64,000 nt of DNA, from assembly GCA_021292165.1 (NCBI GenBank), contig CM037880.1, positions 137,332,564 through 137,396,563 on the forward strand, read 5' to 3'. The DNA is from Shinisaurus crocodilurus (Eukaryota > Chordata > Lepidosauria > Squamata > Shinisauridae). Positions 43,460 through 55,043 of this stretch are shown piece after piece. Each line of letters starts with the position of its first letter. Position 1 is the stretch's first letter. The notes below the pieces were generated by a model. That model was not told the origin of the DNA. It saw only the letters and a program-made list of their open reading frames with translations, and ran no database searches. The position numbers and the translations under genes were made by a program.

Positions 43460-44211
43460 TCTACTGTGCTGATATTCCTTGGGACAGTTGACATTTTTTC
43501 CTGTTTTTGTTTTTACTAGAAGTGACATACAAAAATAAGATATGGTTAGGTAAAGGAAAATAATAGAGAATTCAGCTGGTAAGTGCCTGTTATAAAACTA
43601 TGCTATTAACTATCGAACTATACAAATATGCAAACCTGGAAAAACACACATCTATTGTTCTAGGCTCAAGTCCTCTTCTAAGTTGGTTATGAAAGGCAGG
43701 CTTTGGTAAGATTGTCAGATGAGTATAGGGGAAAAAAGGTGGGGCGAGGGAGAGAAGCCCAGTGTGATTCGCCTTTCCTACACTACAGTACAAAATGGTG
43801 AAATTCATGTCAATTCTTGATAAACATAAGCTCTTTGCTCAAAGTGTAGACAAATGGTAGCAAAAAAAATTCTAGTTGGCTTGTTCTGTAAAACATTCTA
43901 TTATAAGTCCTAGTATGTACTCAGTACAAAATAGTCAATGTTGCATTGAACATTAAGTTTGATGCAAACTTGAACAATAAGTTTGATGCAAACTTTTATA
44001 AACTAGTAAGTTTATAGTTTGTGACATTCTCTTCAATGGGTGGGATACGTTTCTCTGCTTCAGCACTGACTGCCTAGGGACCAAGACTGAAATAATATTT
44101 CAAATCCTTAGGTGCAGGCATGACATTTTAGATAAGCAGGAACCAGTTGTTGTTGTTGTTGTTTTAATTGAAGGCACTGTGGTGTTTGGAAATGTTCTAT
44201 ACAGTAATACC
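43460..44211 (+). other. RANBP9 intron 1 stretch
   Basis: It is AT-rich with a TTG(n) run at 44148-44163. A direct duplication ('AAGTTTGATGCAAACTT') lies at about 43954-43998. No gene was seen. Confidence 0.5.
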
Positions 44212-44461
44212 TTGGATTGCAAGTAACTTGGTCTGAGCGTTTTGCAAGACAAGCAAATTTTTAAAATAAATTTTGACTTGATAAACGAGCAAGGTCTTGC
44301 AAGACAAGTAGTGTAGGGATATAACCGCTCGGCTCGAGCAGGCATAGCGGGCCGGTATCGGCCCTGCTCACGCCCACCAGAGACTCGCTTTGATATAAGA
44401 GTGTTTTGGATTACAAGCAAAGTTCCGGAACTAATTGTGCTTGCAATCCAAGGTATTACTG
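44212..44461 (+). mobile_element. TA-flanked MITE, CAGTAATACC family (copy E)
   Basis: CAGTAATACCTTGGATTGCA and its complement form the ends, flanked by TA. The interior carries the CTTGATAAACGAGCAAGGTC segment as in copy C. The GC-rich core is shared with copies A and C. Confidence 0.86.
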
Positions 44462-44620
44462 TATAAGGAATTAAGTGGTTCAGATGTAACACTGAACCAT
44501 AGTTTAGTGTTATTAGAATGAGCCTATCCTCCCCTTGGGCTTGCACACTCCCCCTGCTGCGTGGCCACAAGAAGCAGTTCAGAAGCCTTTGCTTCCATTT
44601 TTGGGTAATTGCTGCTTGCT

Positions 44621-44760
44621 GTGTTGTCCAAACCCAGACAAACTCTGGTTAATCTTAACTGTGATTAGTAGAAACAAGTCCACTTGTTATAGCTTATGAA
44701 GTTTTTTTGTTTTCACTAACCATAGTTAAGATTAACCACAGTTTAAGGTTTGGACAATAT
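44621..44760. repeat. Inverted-repeat element with 50-bp arms
   Basis: TTGTCCAAACCCAGACAAAC on the left faces AAGGTTTGGACAATATG on the right. Inner arms GGTTAATCTTAACTGTGATT and CATAGTTAAGATTAACCACA also pair. It is a MITE of an unassigned class. Confidence 0.65.
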
Positions 44761-46746
44761 GCTAAATAGTTTTAGATTAACAGAGGGGAGAGTGTGTAAG
44801 CCCAGCGGGAGGCTAGGCTAACTTGAACTTCTATTTGGGGGGTTGGGGGTTGGGAGGGCTTAATGTTCCCATAATGTTTTGGGTAATTTTTTTTCTTGCT
44901 AAGATATGCTCACTATGTGGCGGCTTATACTTTGGGCATAATTTGTAGGTGTCTCAATTCTCTCGTCTGTATTTTGTTTTGCTTTGTGTTCTCTTTTTGT
45001 TTGATATTGTGTTAACAAGTAAATATGGCATTCTTGTGGTTTGGCTTAATGTAAAAGTATATTTAGTGGCTTCTTTCTTTTTCCTTGTACTGTGCTGCTT
45101 AAAAATAGTAGTGTTACACTTTTTTTCAGAGAAATTGTAGTGAGCTATGACTGCACCTGTGGAGAAAAGGAAAAAGCTACGTAATTTATTATTCATAGAC
45201 AAGTGTGCTGCACTTGGTAATTACTGTTACTCAAAAATGCCTTTAGTTAACTGAAAATGTGGAGGGAAGAACGTTGAGGACTTGACTAGGTAGGCATCAT
45301 TTGAACTAACCCCGAGGAAGAAGTACCGTATATGGAGAGATGTAGTGATGGAGGGGATACTTTAGTAGTAACAACAATTTACTTGGACTTAAATAGGAAA
45401 ATGGTGAAATGCTTCTTTCTTTTCTGTTGTGAGGGATGGTAAAATTTCCAGATAGAAGAGCTATAGCAGCCTCGCAGTATAAGCTACAACACCTAGTGGT
45501 ATATCAAACACCATGGAATAAAAGGAAATTGTAAGATATTTAGAAAACAACCTGCACAATGACTAAAGGGTTAGAAAATGAGAGAGAAGCTATTAGAGAA
45601 AAGACTATTATTTATTTGGATATCATGACGTTCCAGATAAGTTCAGTGTTTAATTTATTATTTTGAGCAGCTAGCCACATCAACTTAACAGAGGTTAACG
45701 TAACTTAACTTAAAATCTATAATAAAATGATTCCTCATTAAACTCTAGGCTCAAATGGAAGTTTGAAATTGGGCAGGTGAGAGATCTCCATAGCCAAATT
45801 TCTCACAGTGGAAGAGGAGAAAGTAGTATAGGTTTTTTGTTTTGGTTTTTTTGCCTATAGACTGCTCTTTAGCATAGTCTATAGAAATATAGAATATGGC
45901 TATGGGGTGCAAGAACTTGTCTAGATGTTCTTGTATGTATAGCTCAGCACTGATTCATAATGAAATAACTTGTAATACAGTTAGCATTGGGTTGTTTGTA
46001 AATCACATATAAAGACTACATTTACTAGAACGTTCATTTAAAAATCTACTTTTTATAGTATATTTGTAGAAAAAAAGACTCTGCCATACATTGCTAGCTA
46101 ACTCAGGCTGCATACTTGGAAACAGGAGCGGGTGCTGGCTTTTTTCTGCTCCTCCATTTGCTCCTCAAAGAGGTTCAAAGAACACATGTACCTGGATCTG
46201 CGTTGTATGCTGATCATTGCTTCTCTAACCCTATGCTTTGTGTGGGCTGTCTGTTCTGTTTTTCCTCCCAACACCTACATGGTTGACTACTTAAACATAT
46301 GGCACTTTATTTATTTTTTTACATTAAAAACATTTAACCTGCTCCAAGAAGTGTGGGGATGGGGTGGGGAAGTAGCTTTGTAATTGACACAAGGGCCAGC
46401 AAGTCAGCACTGTGCACAGCCCTACTGCAGGAAGGGATGAGCTTCATGATTTGACACAACCGGCCAATGACTGTTGTGTAAATCTGGCTTCAACTTCAAA
46501 CTAGAAGAACAGGTTTTCCCTAAGTTTGATCTGTGAGAGAGTGGTGCATGTGTCTAAAACTTAGTGTGTGTGCTTCCACAGTGGGCTCACCACTGAAATT
46601 ATGTGCACCTGTATGCACCTTCAAGTTGCAATTCTGTGCACACTGCCTGAGAATAAAATCCCATGGAATTCAATGGGAGTTACTAATTCTGATTAAACAT
46701 CCTTGGGATTGGGCAGTCATTAAAACAAAAAAAAACTTTGCATCTA
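44761..46746 (+). other. RANBP9 intron 1 stretch
   Basis: This is AT-rich sequence with no recognised element. Confidence 0.5.
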
Positions 46747-46937
46747 GTAATATATCAGGAAGCTGCCTTATACTGAGTCAGACCATTGGTCCATCTAGCT
46801 CAGTATTGTCGACACTGACTGACAGCAGGTTTCAGGCAGGATTCTTTCCTAGCCCTACCTGGAGAGGTCAGGGATTGAACCTGGGACCTTCTGCATGCAA
46901 AGCATGCGCTCTACACACTGAGCTATGGTCCCTCCCT
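46747..46937 (-). mobile_element. tRNA-derived SINE, second family
   Basis: On the minus strand the head has a box A-like TAGCTCAGTGTGTAGAGC and a box B GGTTCAATCCC. The body ends TAAGGCAGCTTCCTGATATA. It is not a tRNA gene, because the acceptor stem is not closed and the body is SINE-specific. Fragments lie at 21440-21570. Confidence 0.8.
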
Positions 46938-47479
46938 GCATGTATTAGCATTATTTAAGATTGCTGATAGATGAAGGGCATATATAAAAATGAATCTTTG
47001 TTGGGTGATGTGCTGAAAAGGGATTCCTCTTCAGATAAGATATTAAAATACTAATTTTTAAAAACCATTTTTCACAGTGAGCAAGAAACACTAGCAATTA
47101 GGTAATTCATAACTAGTGATAAATATAATTGTTGAATTAAACTATTAACTGTTTAAATAGTTTGGATATTTAATGCTAATTAGCTATTTTATGTAATAGA
47201 TGTCATGACAGAAAGATCACTAAGTAAGTGGCCATAATCCTCTGCATTTGCTTGGGACAAAGTTCCATTGGTTTCAGTGAGACTTAAGTCCAGTGCAAAT
47301 GGTGAAGGATTGCAGCCAAGCATAAAAATAAGGAAAAGATTTACAGATTGGAGTTTTGTTCTCTCTCTTTTTAACACCAATCAAGCAAGTCATTGCCAAG
47401 TCATGGAAGCTGGATGTAGTTTCAGTTCCAGAGGATGTCTAAAGTTGAAAATTTTTGATTAGTTGAAACTTTCAAGGTG

Positions 47480-48330
47480 AAGGGAATACTTGAGGAGTTC
47501 CCCAGGACCTGATTTATTTTTATTGATCCTGGATGAGAAGGCCAACTTGGTGTATTACTGACACCTAGCTTGGGGAGGTGAAAGTTCCTGCTTCCATCCA
47601 GCTAATTCCAGTTGGGAACTTGAAAAGTGTCAGCATCAGTCAGGGAGGTGGGTGTAGCTGTGATCCACAGATTCCATCTTATCAAGTGCCCGGTCTGACA
47701 AATGATCTTAACAAGTGTTTTACCTGTACTGCCCACTCTGCTGACTATCAAGATTCATGGGACAAGCTCACTAATGTGGTCCCCAATGTTGCGTTGGAGA
47801 CCTCCAGATTTCTGATACTGAGGGATTTCAACATTCACATACAAAGTCTTGTCAGAGATAGCTCATGATTTCATGGCCACCATGGGGTTGCCTCACAAAC
47901 ATGTTTGTTAACATGTTCAGTGAGTCATACTCCACACTTGTTTCTGCTCTGGACATATGAGGGACAATCTATGTTTGGGGTAATGTTTGGTGACTCCCTT
48001 GTCATGGACAGATCTTACCTAGTAGCTGGGAGGTTCATGGGGTTCTATAATCTTCATAGGTGGAGGGGCAGTTAAAATCATCCATCCCCAGAATCTACTG
48101 CATTGAGTGGTTTTTATCTGCATTTAGGGAGTTTGTCTGACATGGGGAGCTCTGCTGTCAATACTCTGGTTGGAATATTGAAATGACCTTGGTGATTAAT
48201 ATGATCACTCCTATATGCCCCCTCCCACCAGCACGTACCAAGGCAGCACACCAGTTTTCAGAAGAGCTGGTGATGGTGAAGCAGTTAGGAGAACACTGGG
48301 GGTGGATAGCTTCCCTTCCCCCCCTTCTTT
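47480..48330 (+). mobile_element. L2-like LINE fragment, endonuclease region
   Basis: The frame at 47578-47868 includes 'ETSRFLILRDFNIHIQS', the 'vLGDFNiH' catalytic block of L2/CR1 endonucleases. In the next 400 bases other frames give 'FMATMGLP' and 'EELVMVKQL'-like segments in the expected order. It is strongly decayed. Confidence 0.6.
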
Positions 48331-48354
48331 CTTTTGTGTCATTTTATATTCTAT

Positions 48355-48440
48355 GGGGCTAGCTTGTTTTTATTGATCTGTAAGCCACTCAGGGAGCCTT
48401 TCTGCCTGAAGCGGGGGTATAAATACTCTAAATAAATTAA
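48355..48440 (+). repeat. LINE/SINE 3' tail
   Basis: TGATCTGTAAGCCACTCAGG leads to GGGGTATAAATACTCTAAAT. This is the 3'-end type shared by L2-like LINEs and SINEs here. Confidence 0.55.
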
Positions 48441-48846
48441 TAGTAAATAAAACTTGGGATGAATCCGACTGAATATGGATGAGAGCTTGGTTGAAGGCCT
48501 ATTCTGTGGTGGTGCACCTTTGGATCCAGATGTCAAAAGAAAGGGTTATTTTCTTTCAACCTATCCAGCAAATCTGAGCATTTTGGGGGGACAGGGAAAT
48601 ATACACAGATTTCATGGCTGACAGATAAGGGACTGCAATCAGAGCAGGGAGTGGGAGACAGGACAGGTTCTGCTGTGTAGCACTCTGGGATACAAGCTGG
48701 AGGACCGGGCGGGAAGGATGGGGAGAACAACCCATGTTCCCCATGGTAAGCCCAATTGTCTGTCAGGTGCACTGTGGGTTGTTCCACGAACAACTCGCAC
48801 TACGTAGCTTATTCGAAGGGTGGGTTGCCATGTCGTATGAACTCAC

Positions 48847-48895
48847 TCTCTAATACGGTAAATAAGATACTGGATCTTATTTACCGTATTAGAGA
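48847..48895. repeat. Perfect hairpin, 22-bp arms, 5-bp loop
   Basis: Bases 48847-48868 (TCTCTAATACGGTAAATAAG plus AT) are exactly complementary to 48874-48895, with loop ACTGG. It lies at the left edge of a decayed SINE. Confidence 0.9.
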
Positions 48896-49060
48896 CTCTG
48901 AATATCAGTTGCTGAGGAACACGAGTAGGAAGGTGCTCTTGTGTTCATGTCCTGCTTTTGGGCTTCCCATAGACATGTGGTTGGCCACTGTGGGAACAGA
49001 ATCTTTGACTAGATAGACCTTTGGTCTGATCCAGTAGAGTTGCTCTTACATTCTTAAGTG
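48896..49060 (+). repeat. Interspersed repeat with GACTAGATAGACCTTTGG 3' end
   Basis: 'GTTCATGTCCTGCTTTTGGG' and GACTAGATAGACCTTTGGTC then GATCCAGTAGAGTTGCTCTT form a well-known reptilian SINE-like 3' end. The class was not resolved here. Confidence 0.5.
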
Positions 49061-49923
49061 TTAGTTCATTGCCTGCAAAACACTCTTCCTATTACACAAA
49101 ATATCCAGTTGACCAAAGAAATAGCAGAACTTGGGTATCTCTTAAAATATGTGAAAAATAAACCAAGCTGGTGGTGAGTTACTTAATTATTGTATACTTT
49201 TATTAATTTATGGTTTTGTAATAGAATGTGTTTGCTGTATTAGTTGGTGTTGCCTTTAAATGTTTGCCTTAGATTTTCGTTTTCCTCTTTAATTTTAACA
49301 TCAGCTTCTGTAAGGTTCCTTCATAACTTTTGGGATTTATTTATTTATTGCATTTCTATACTGCCCAATAGTCGAAGCTCTCTTTTATAAGTCCAGAGAT
49401 TTATGTGTAGTTAAAAATGGCAAGCTAATCTCTAGTGATGGACCATTAAAGAATTGACACTTGGAAATCACAACTACCGGTACTTGAAAACTGGAATGGT
49501 CAGCATGTGGCCTGCAGACCTCTCACTGCATCTGACATTGACCATATTTGACCACTCGTTCCAGAAATGGGTTTTAGTATTCCAATAGAGTCAAAATTGA
49601 TCTCTGTGCCTGTTTAATGACAGCAATTTGTATGAACTGTAAGATAAAAGAATAGAACTAGTCCTCCAAATCATGACCGAGAGTAATTACAGGTATACTC
49701 CTTATTGCTCACGCAAGCTATGTTAAATAGCAGCTCAGAATAGGATGAATTGATTATCTATATTCAGTTCTGGAAATACCAGAGCTGTAGCTCTTTGTAA
49801 TAATTTGACTCAAGAGTGATGTGCCCAGGTTCAACTTTTGAACAAGGTGGATAAAAATTGATTATTTTTAAAAATCAGATTTTTAAAAAATGTAAATACT
49901 AAATTTGTCTTAAAGAATAACTA
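49061..49923 (+). other. RANBP9 intron 1 stretch
   Basis: A short minus-strand LINE tail at 49337-49385 (TTTATTGCATTTCTATACTG). Otherwise unassigned. Confidence 0.5.
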
Positions 49924-50200
49924 CCGTATTTTTCGCGCCATAAGACGCACCGGACCATAAGACGCACTTACTGTATGGTACAAAAAATTTTTTAAAAAAA
50001 AAAAAACAGCTGAGAGGCAGGGGCTTCCCCCGCCCCACCCAGGAGTCCTCCGCTCTTCCGGACCAGCAGAGGAAAGTAAAAAAAAAAATTAAAAAAAAAT
50101 AAAAATTTTTTTTTTACTATATTCACTCCATAGGACGCACAGACATTTCCACCTAGTTTTTTTGGGGGGTAAAGTGCGTCTTATGGAGCGAAAAATACGG
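49924..50200. mobile_element. TA-flanked MITE, CCGTATTTTTCG family (copy c)
   Basis: CCGTATTTTTCGCGCCATAA faces TTATGGAGCGAAAAATACGG, with TA on each side. The core has CTTCCGGACCAGCAGAGGAA. It is very close to copy b. Confidence 0.87.
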
Positions 50201-51031
50201 TAGGTTAATATTAATTAATCTAAATATAAGCATGTTAGCCCTAAAGTTAATCTTTAAGTGAATCATTGCCTCTACCAGATACACTGGCTTTGTTTGCACA
50301 TAATCGGAAGCCAAAAATCATGATTTAATAAGCCAGAATAGGCACAGGCAATGCACTGGTGCACACAGCCCGTTCGCTCCTCCCTTCGCACAAGCAGCAA
50401 AACAAGTCAGGACTCAGCATTTAAACAAAGGTTCCCACTATATGTGAACTGGGAACTATGGTTAAGAATTTCCAAAGAAGCCAGGATTCATAAGCCTACT
50501 TCAAAACCTGGTTAAAGATTGGCTTATAAATCATGGCTTGTCTGGAAACACTTAACTATAATTCCCGCTTCTCTATGTTTAAAAGCTGAATCCTGCCTTG
50601 TTTTGCTGCTCACATGGGCAGGAAAGGGGTTGCTTGTGGGATGCCCACCACTCATTCATATCCTGGCTTAGTTGGCCAGGATTGCAATGCTTAGCATAAC
50701 ATGCAGACTGGGTCACAGAGTTAAGAGTCTTTTCTGTGTAAACAAAGAACCAATTTGTTCATTTCTCAAATAAGAATATAGCTTAGCATTACATGCATGA
50801 GCTTAAAAAATGAGTAGATGAGCAACTCTAAAGGCATATTACTTTTTTAAACTGACCAGCCTTTTAAATGTTTTGTAAATGGATTTAATCTTGATTTTTA
50901 GTCGGATGCCATTAGGATAACTGAATCTTTTAAGTGTCATGTATACTTCATTTGATAGCGGCTTCATTTATGATCACTCTTTCATTTTACTAAATATTAA
51001 ATGCTGAATTGCATTTTAATATATTTTGCAG
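50201..51031 (+). other. RANBP9 intron 1 end
   Basis: Inverted CATGGCTT/AAGCCAG-type phrases occur at about 50290-50700, and probably belong to an old element. A polypyrimidine-poor but usable acceptor (TATTTTGCAG) ends the intron. Confidence 0.5.
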
Positions 51032-51143
51032 GCCATGGGAAAACTCCAAAAGATGCTGCTTCTGTTCGAGCCACACACCCCATACCTGCTGCTTGTGGAA
51101 TATACTATTTTGAAGTTAAAATTGTCAGCAAAGGAAGAGATGG
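51032..51143 (+). CDS. RANBP9: RANBP9 coding exon 2, start of SPRY domain
   Basis: This 112-base exon completes the split Gly codon from exon 1 and leaves two bases of a split codon (GG). It encodes [20 protein letters not shown] then [16 protein letters not shown]. The acceptor is TATTTTGCAG and the donor is GTAAGA. The segment is the start of the SPRY/B30.2 domain. It is essentially identical to RANBP9 of other vertebrates as I know it. The SPRY domain binds partner proteins. The next exon should begin with a base completing Gly and YMGIG. Confidence 0.96.
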
Positions 51144-51461
51144 GTAAGATTTTAGTGCAACTTTATTTCAAATGTAGTTTAAGCCATATGACAATTTCTG
51201 ATAATATAATAACTTTAGTACAATTCATGTTCAAAAAAAGACCCAGGTATACTACTTTTTGTTCAGCTCTGGTACAAAAGGAGTGATGAGGATTTAATGC
51301 ACAAATCAAGCTTTCTCCACATATTTAAAGGTTTAATCCAAGTTATTGGATTGAAGACTGTTGCAACTACAGACCAGCATTCTATCTTCAGTTTCCAAAT
51401 AGTCCAGAGTAATCAAGTTCTCTACTTGACCAGTCTGATTGCATTGCAAACAGACAACTTT

Positions 51462-52415
51462 TTTAAATTTTATTTACTTTTTCGAGACAAAATATAACAA
51501 AATACAAGAATAACACAAAAATATAACATAAACAACGTACAATAAATCATAAAGTGCACCCCCCACCCTCCAAGGGACCAATTTATATACTTCCATCCCC
51601 TTGATCAAATGAATTCCAAATTCCAAAAATATAACATATCCTGACAAGGCATGCTCCCCTTCCCCTTTATTAATACATAATCTAGTAATTGATTTCATAT
51701 ATCCTTAAAATTATTCTTCTTTAACAGTCCTTTTTTGCATTTGATACTACAAATTAGTTTATCGTTTAGGGCTATATCCCAAACTTCCTTATACCAGTCA
51801 GTTATTAGGAAAACATGTTGTACTTTCCATTTCCTCGCTATCATTAGCCTAGCTGCAGTTAACAAGTTTACAATTAATTCCTTCGTATTTTGGTTGCAAA
51901 TAAGTTTCTCCGTTATTGATAACAATGCTAGTTTTGGACAGACCTTTAAATTAATACCAATAATTTTCGATATTTCTGTGAAAACTTCTCGCCAAAAAAC
52001 CAGAACATTTTTACAACTCCACCACATATGAGCATATGTCCCTTTTTCCTGACATCCTCTCCAACAAAATGCAGAACAATTATTATCTATTCTATTTAAT
52101 CTTACTGGAGTTAAAGACCATCTCCAAATTAGTTTATAAAAATTCTCCTTTATCCTAGTTGACATCACCTTCACAATCCGTCTATCCCATATATTGTTCC
52201 TCCCCACCTTCGAGGTCACCTCTACAAATTCATTATCCCATATTGCCTTTAGCTGGTCCTCTTGTTCTTCTGCTTTTTGAATCAATCTATATAAATCCCT
52301 TGTTATACCTCTTGTTGATGCATTACCTTGTAGACCATCTCTAGACGTAACAATCTTTTCAAATTTAGTTAAATCTATCTCATACTCAGTTTTCCTTTTC
52401 CACTTCTGCGACCAC
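51462..52415 (-). mobile_element. 5'-truncated L1 with perfect 16-bp target duplication
   Basis: The 954-bp minus-strand L1 3' end is flanked by TGCAAACAGACAACTT (51446-51461 and 52416-52431), a target-primed insertion signature. It carries an uninterrupted 241-residue C-terminal ORF2 segment (to 52420) with the Cys-rich 'HMWWSC' block and ends in an A-rich tail. The lack of stops and the intact duplication mark it as the youngest L1 in the window. Confidence 0.92.
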
Positions 52416-52502
52416 TGCAAACAGACAACTTATGTAGTGTCACTGTCAAATGGAATCAAGAATTCCCTGACAATTTTCCTGTGCAAATGACCAATGCAAA
52501 TT

Positions 52503-52744
52503 AGCCAGTGTGGCGTAGTGGTTAGAGTGTTGGACTGAGACTCAGGAGATCCGGGTTCAAATCCCTGCTCGGCCATGAAACTCACTGGGTGACTTTGGGC
52601 CAGTCACTGACTCTCAGCCTAACCTACCTCACAGGGTTGTTGTGAGGGTAAAATGGAGAGGAGGAGGATTATGTAAGCCGCCTTGGGTTCCTTTCAGGAA
52701 AAAAGGCGGGGTATAAATATAATAAATAAATAAATAAATAAATT
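52503..52744 (+). mobile_element. tRNA-derived SINE, intact
   Basis: The head AGCCAGTGTGGCGTAGTGGT has box A-like GTAGTGGTTAGAGTG and box B GGTTCAAATCC. The body follows (GACTCTCAGCCTAACCTACC). The 3' end is GCCGCCTTGGGTTCC, GGCGGGGTATAAAT and an (ATAA)n tail like the LINEs here, so it probably uses their machinery. It is the best-preserved copy in the window. Confidence 0.88.
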
Positions 52745-53159
52745 TTCATTGGAAAATTTCCAATGCAAACTGAAAAATTTCCTATGCAGAAGACCCTATC
52801 ACTTAATTTCCATTAGAAAATTTGCCTATGCAAATTAACCTACTTTGCATCGGAACATTTTCTGGAAAATCCAGATCACTGGACTCCCTTTAACATTCTG
52901 TCAATGAGGCTGAGTGATTGCCCAGTGGTCATCATGACTTTCCGTGACTCCTTTTGCCCTCTTCTTCTGAAGAGTCAGTTTCTGCCTCAGTGATGCAAAA
53001 ACCCCACTGTGCTTAGAAGTATAATAACTGTAGTGTTGAAATGAAGCTGTTTCTGATTCCAGCATGGTTATCAGCGATTTTCAAGAAGTAATTGTCTTTG
53101 GGAAAGTCTCTGGACAATGACTGACCTTGGTGCTGACTAAATTATTATTTATTAATTAT

Positions 53160-54235
53160 TACTAAGAGAAGAAAGGGTTACTAGATTATTGGATTGGGTG
53201 GAAAAGATGGGGACTAGAGACCAAATACTGGGAATTGTTGGGAGAAGAAGAGTGTCGTGGTTAAATTTATTACAGTTAGAACAGTGGTCGAAGAAGTGGA
53301 AAAGGAAAACCGAGGATGAGAGAGATTTCACCAAATTTGAAAAGATTGTTATGTCTAGAGATGGTTTAGAAGGGAACGCGTCTACAAGAGGTATAACAAG
53401 GGATTTATACAGATTGATTCAAAAAGCAGAAGAACAAGATGACCATTTAAAGACAGTATGGGATAATGAATTTGAAGAGGTGACCTTGAAGGTGGGCTGG
53501 AACAATATATGGGATAGACGGATTGTGAAAGTTAGGACAACTAGGATAAAGGAGAATTTCTATAAAATAATATGGAGTTGGTACCTAACTCCAGTAAGAT
53601 TAAATAGAATAGATAACAATTGCTCTGCACTTTGCTGGAGAGGATGTCAGGAAATAGGTACATATGCTCATATGTGGTGGAGTTGTAAAAATGTTCTGGA
53701 ATTTTGGCGAGAGGTTTTTACAGAAATATCGGAAATTATTGGTATTAATCTAGAGGTCAGTCCTAAACTTGCTTTGTTATCAATAACCGATAAAATCACT
53801 TGTGCCCAAAATACGAAGGAACTAATTGTTAACTTGTTAACTGCGGCTAGGTTAATGATAGCGAGGAAATGGAAAGTACAACATGTTTTTCTAATAACTG
53901 ATTGGTATAAGGAAGTTTGGGATATAGCCCTAAATGATAAACTAATTTGTAGTATCAAATGCGAAAAGGGACAGTTAAAGTAGAATAATTTTATGGATAC
54001 AGTATATGGAATCAATTATTAGACTATGTATTAATAAAGGGGAAGGGGAGTATGCCTTGTCAGGATATGTTATATTTTTGGAATGTGGAATTTAATTGAT
54101 TAAGGGGATGGATGTATAGTAGTTGGTCCCTAGGTGGGTGGGGGTTGCACCTTATGATTTATTTTAGTTGTATGTTTGTGTTTTATAGTTTTGTACTGGT
54201 ATGTAGTTTATAATAACTAAATAAAATTTAAATGA
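53160..54235 (+). mobile_element. 5'-truncated L1 3' end
   Basis: A 264-residue frame (53189-53983) carries the L1 ORF2 C-terminus (NCSALCWRGCQEIGTYAHMW) and ends in a premature TAG. The other copy continues KKNNFKD there. An AT-rich 3' UTR runs to about 54235. It closely resembles 51462-52415. No clear target duplication was found. Confidence 0.85.
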
Positions 54236-54448
54236 AATATAGATTTTAAAGTGCCTCTTAATGATTAATAATGTGATAAACACTTCTGTAATTCACACTG
54301 TTTTTAGAGTGCTGAAAGCCAACATGGTAATGTTTAGACTTGGAACTTAAAAATTAACTTTGTCCAGCCTTGGATTCACTGGGTAGACTTGGTTTGCTAT
54401 TTCCCTGCCTGAGTTTGCCAGTAGCAAAATTGAAATACGTGACTTAAA

Positions 54449-54630
54449 TGTGCGAACCAGGTCTTAAGAGTATCCATAGTTACCACACATACTGTTTTTT
54501 AAACTGATATCAATGACACCCCATCTCTAAAAATGACAACTTTGTTATTTTCAAAAAAGCTATGGATTTGTGGCATAACTATAATGACATTTCCAGTTTG
54601 TTGTATTCATGTTAAAAACACTTGATCAAC
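54449..54630 (+). repeat. Left arm of perfect 182-bp inverted repeat
   Basis: From TGTGCGAACCAGGTCTTAAG to AAAACACTTGATCAAC, every base is complementary to 55769-55950. I compared the two arms and found no mismatch. Confidence 0.93.
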
Positions 54631-54952
54631 ACGTAAATCAACATGGTATTGGGAGGATGAATGAGGTATGGATGTAAAGTATTTTGAGCTGTAGAATACT
54701 TACTGAAATGAAATTAATTTAGCAACAGTTTATGGCATTTATCTGAAAAAAGTGGGTAATTAGACCTGTGATTATGTGTAGAAGTATACTTGATCAGATA
54801 CTGGGACTTGACCTGTCTGGTTTGTACCAGTTTTTCATAGACACTGGGTTCGGATCTAGCAAACTCTGGCGGGAACTGCTGTAACAAATATTCCTGCTGT
54901 TTTTTGTAGGTGATGTACAAATCTTAACAGGAGTTCTTGAAATACATTCTAC

Positions 54953-55043
54953 CAGTGCAATCCTATACATGTCTTCTCAGAAGTAAGTCCCATTGAGTTC
55001 AGTTGGTCTTACTCTAAGGAAAGTGGGTATAGGATTGCAGCCT
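54953..55043. repeat. Short interspersed repeat, GCTGCAATCCTAT family
   Basis: It has CAGTGCAATCCTATACATGT at the left and GGGTATAGGATTGCAGCC at the right, with TTCAGTTGGTCTTACTCTAA inside. It lies in the 1.14-kb gap between the arms. Confidence 0.6.

Larger units (their letters stand above)
42110..51031 (+). other. RANBP9 intron 1 (8.9 kb)
   Basis: GT at 42110 and AG at 51030-51031. It holds a (CA)n tract (42548-42594), a palindromic element (43345-43459), a MITE copy (44212-44461), an inverted-repeat element (44621-44760), a SINE (46747-46937), an L2-like fragment (about 47480-48330), a hairpin (48847-48895) and a MITE (49924-50200). No other exon was seen. Confidence 0.8.

Noticed and set aside
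44100..44570. 156-residue minus-strand frame
   Set aside because: It lies over the MITE at 44212-44461.
46747..46937. tRNA gene on the minus strand
   Set aside because: Box A and box B are present but the acceptor stem is not closed and the body continues as a SINE. The same applies to 52503-52744.
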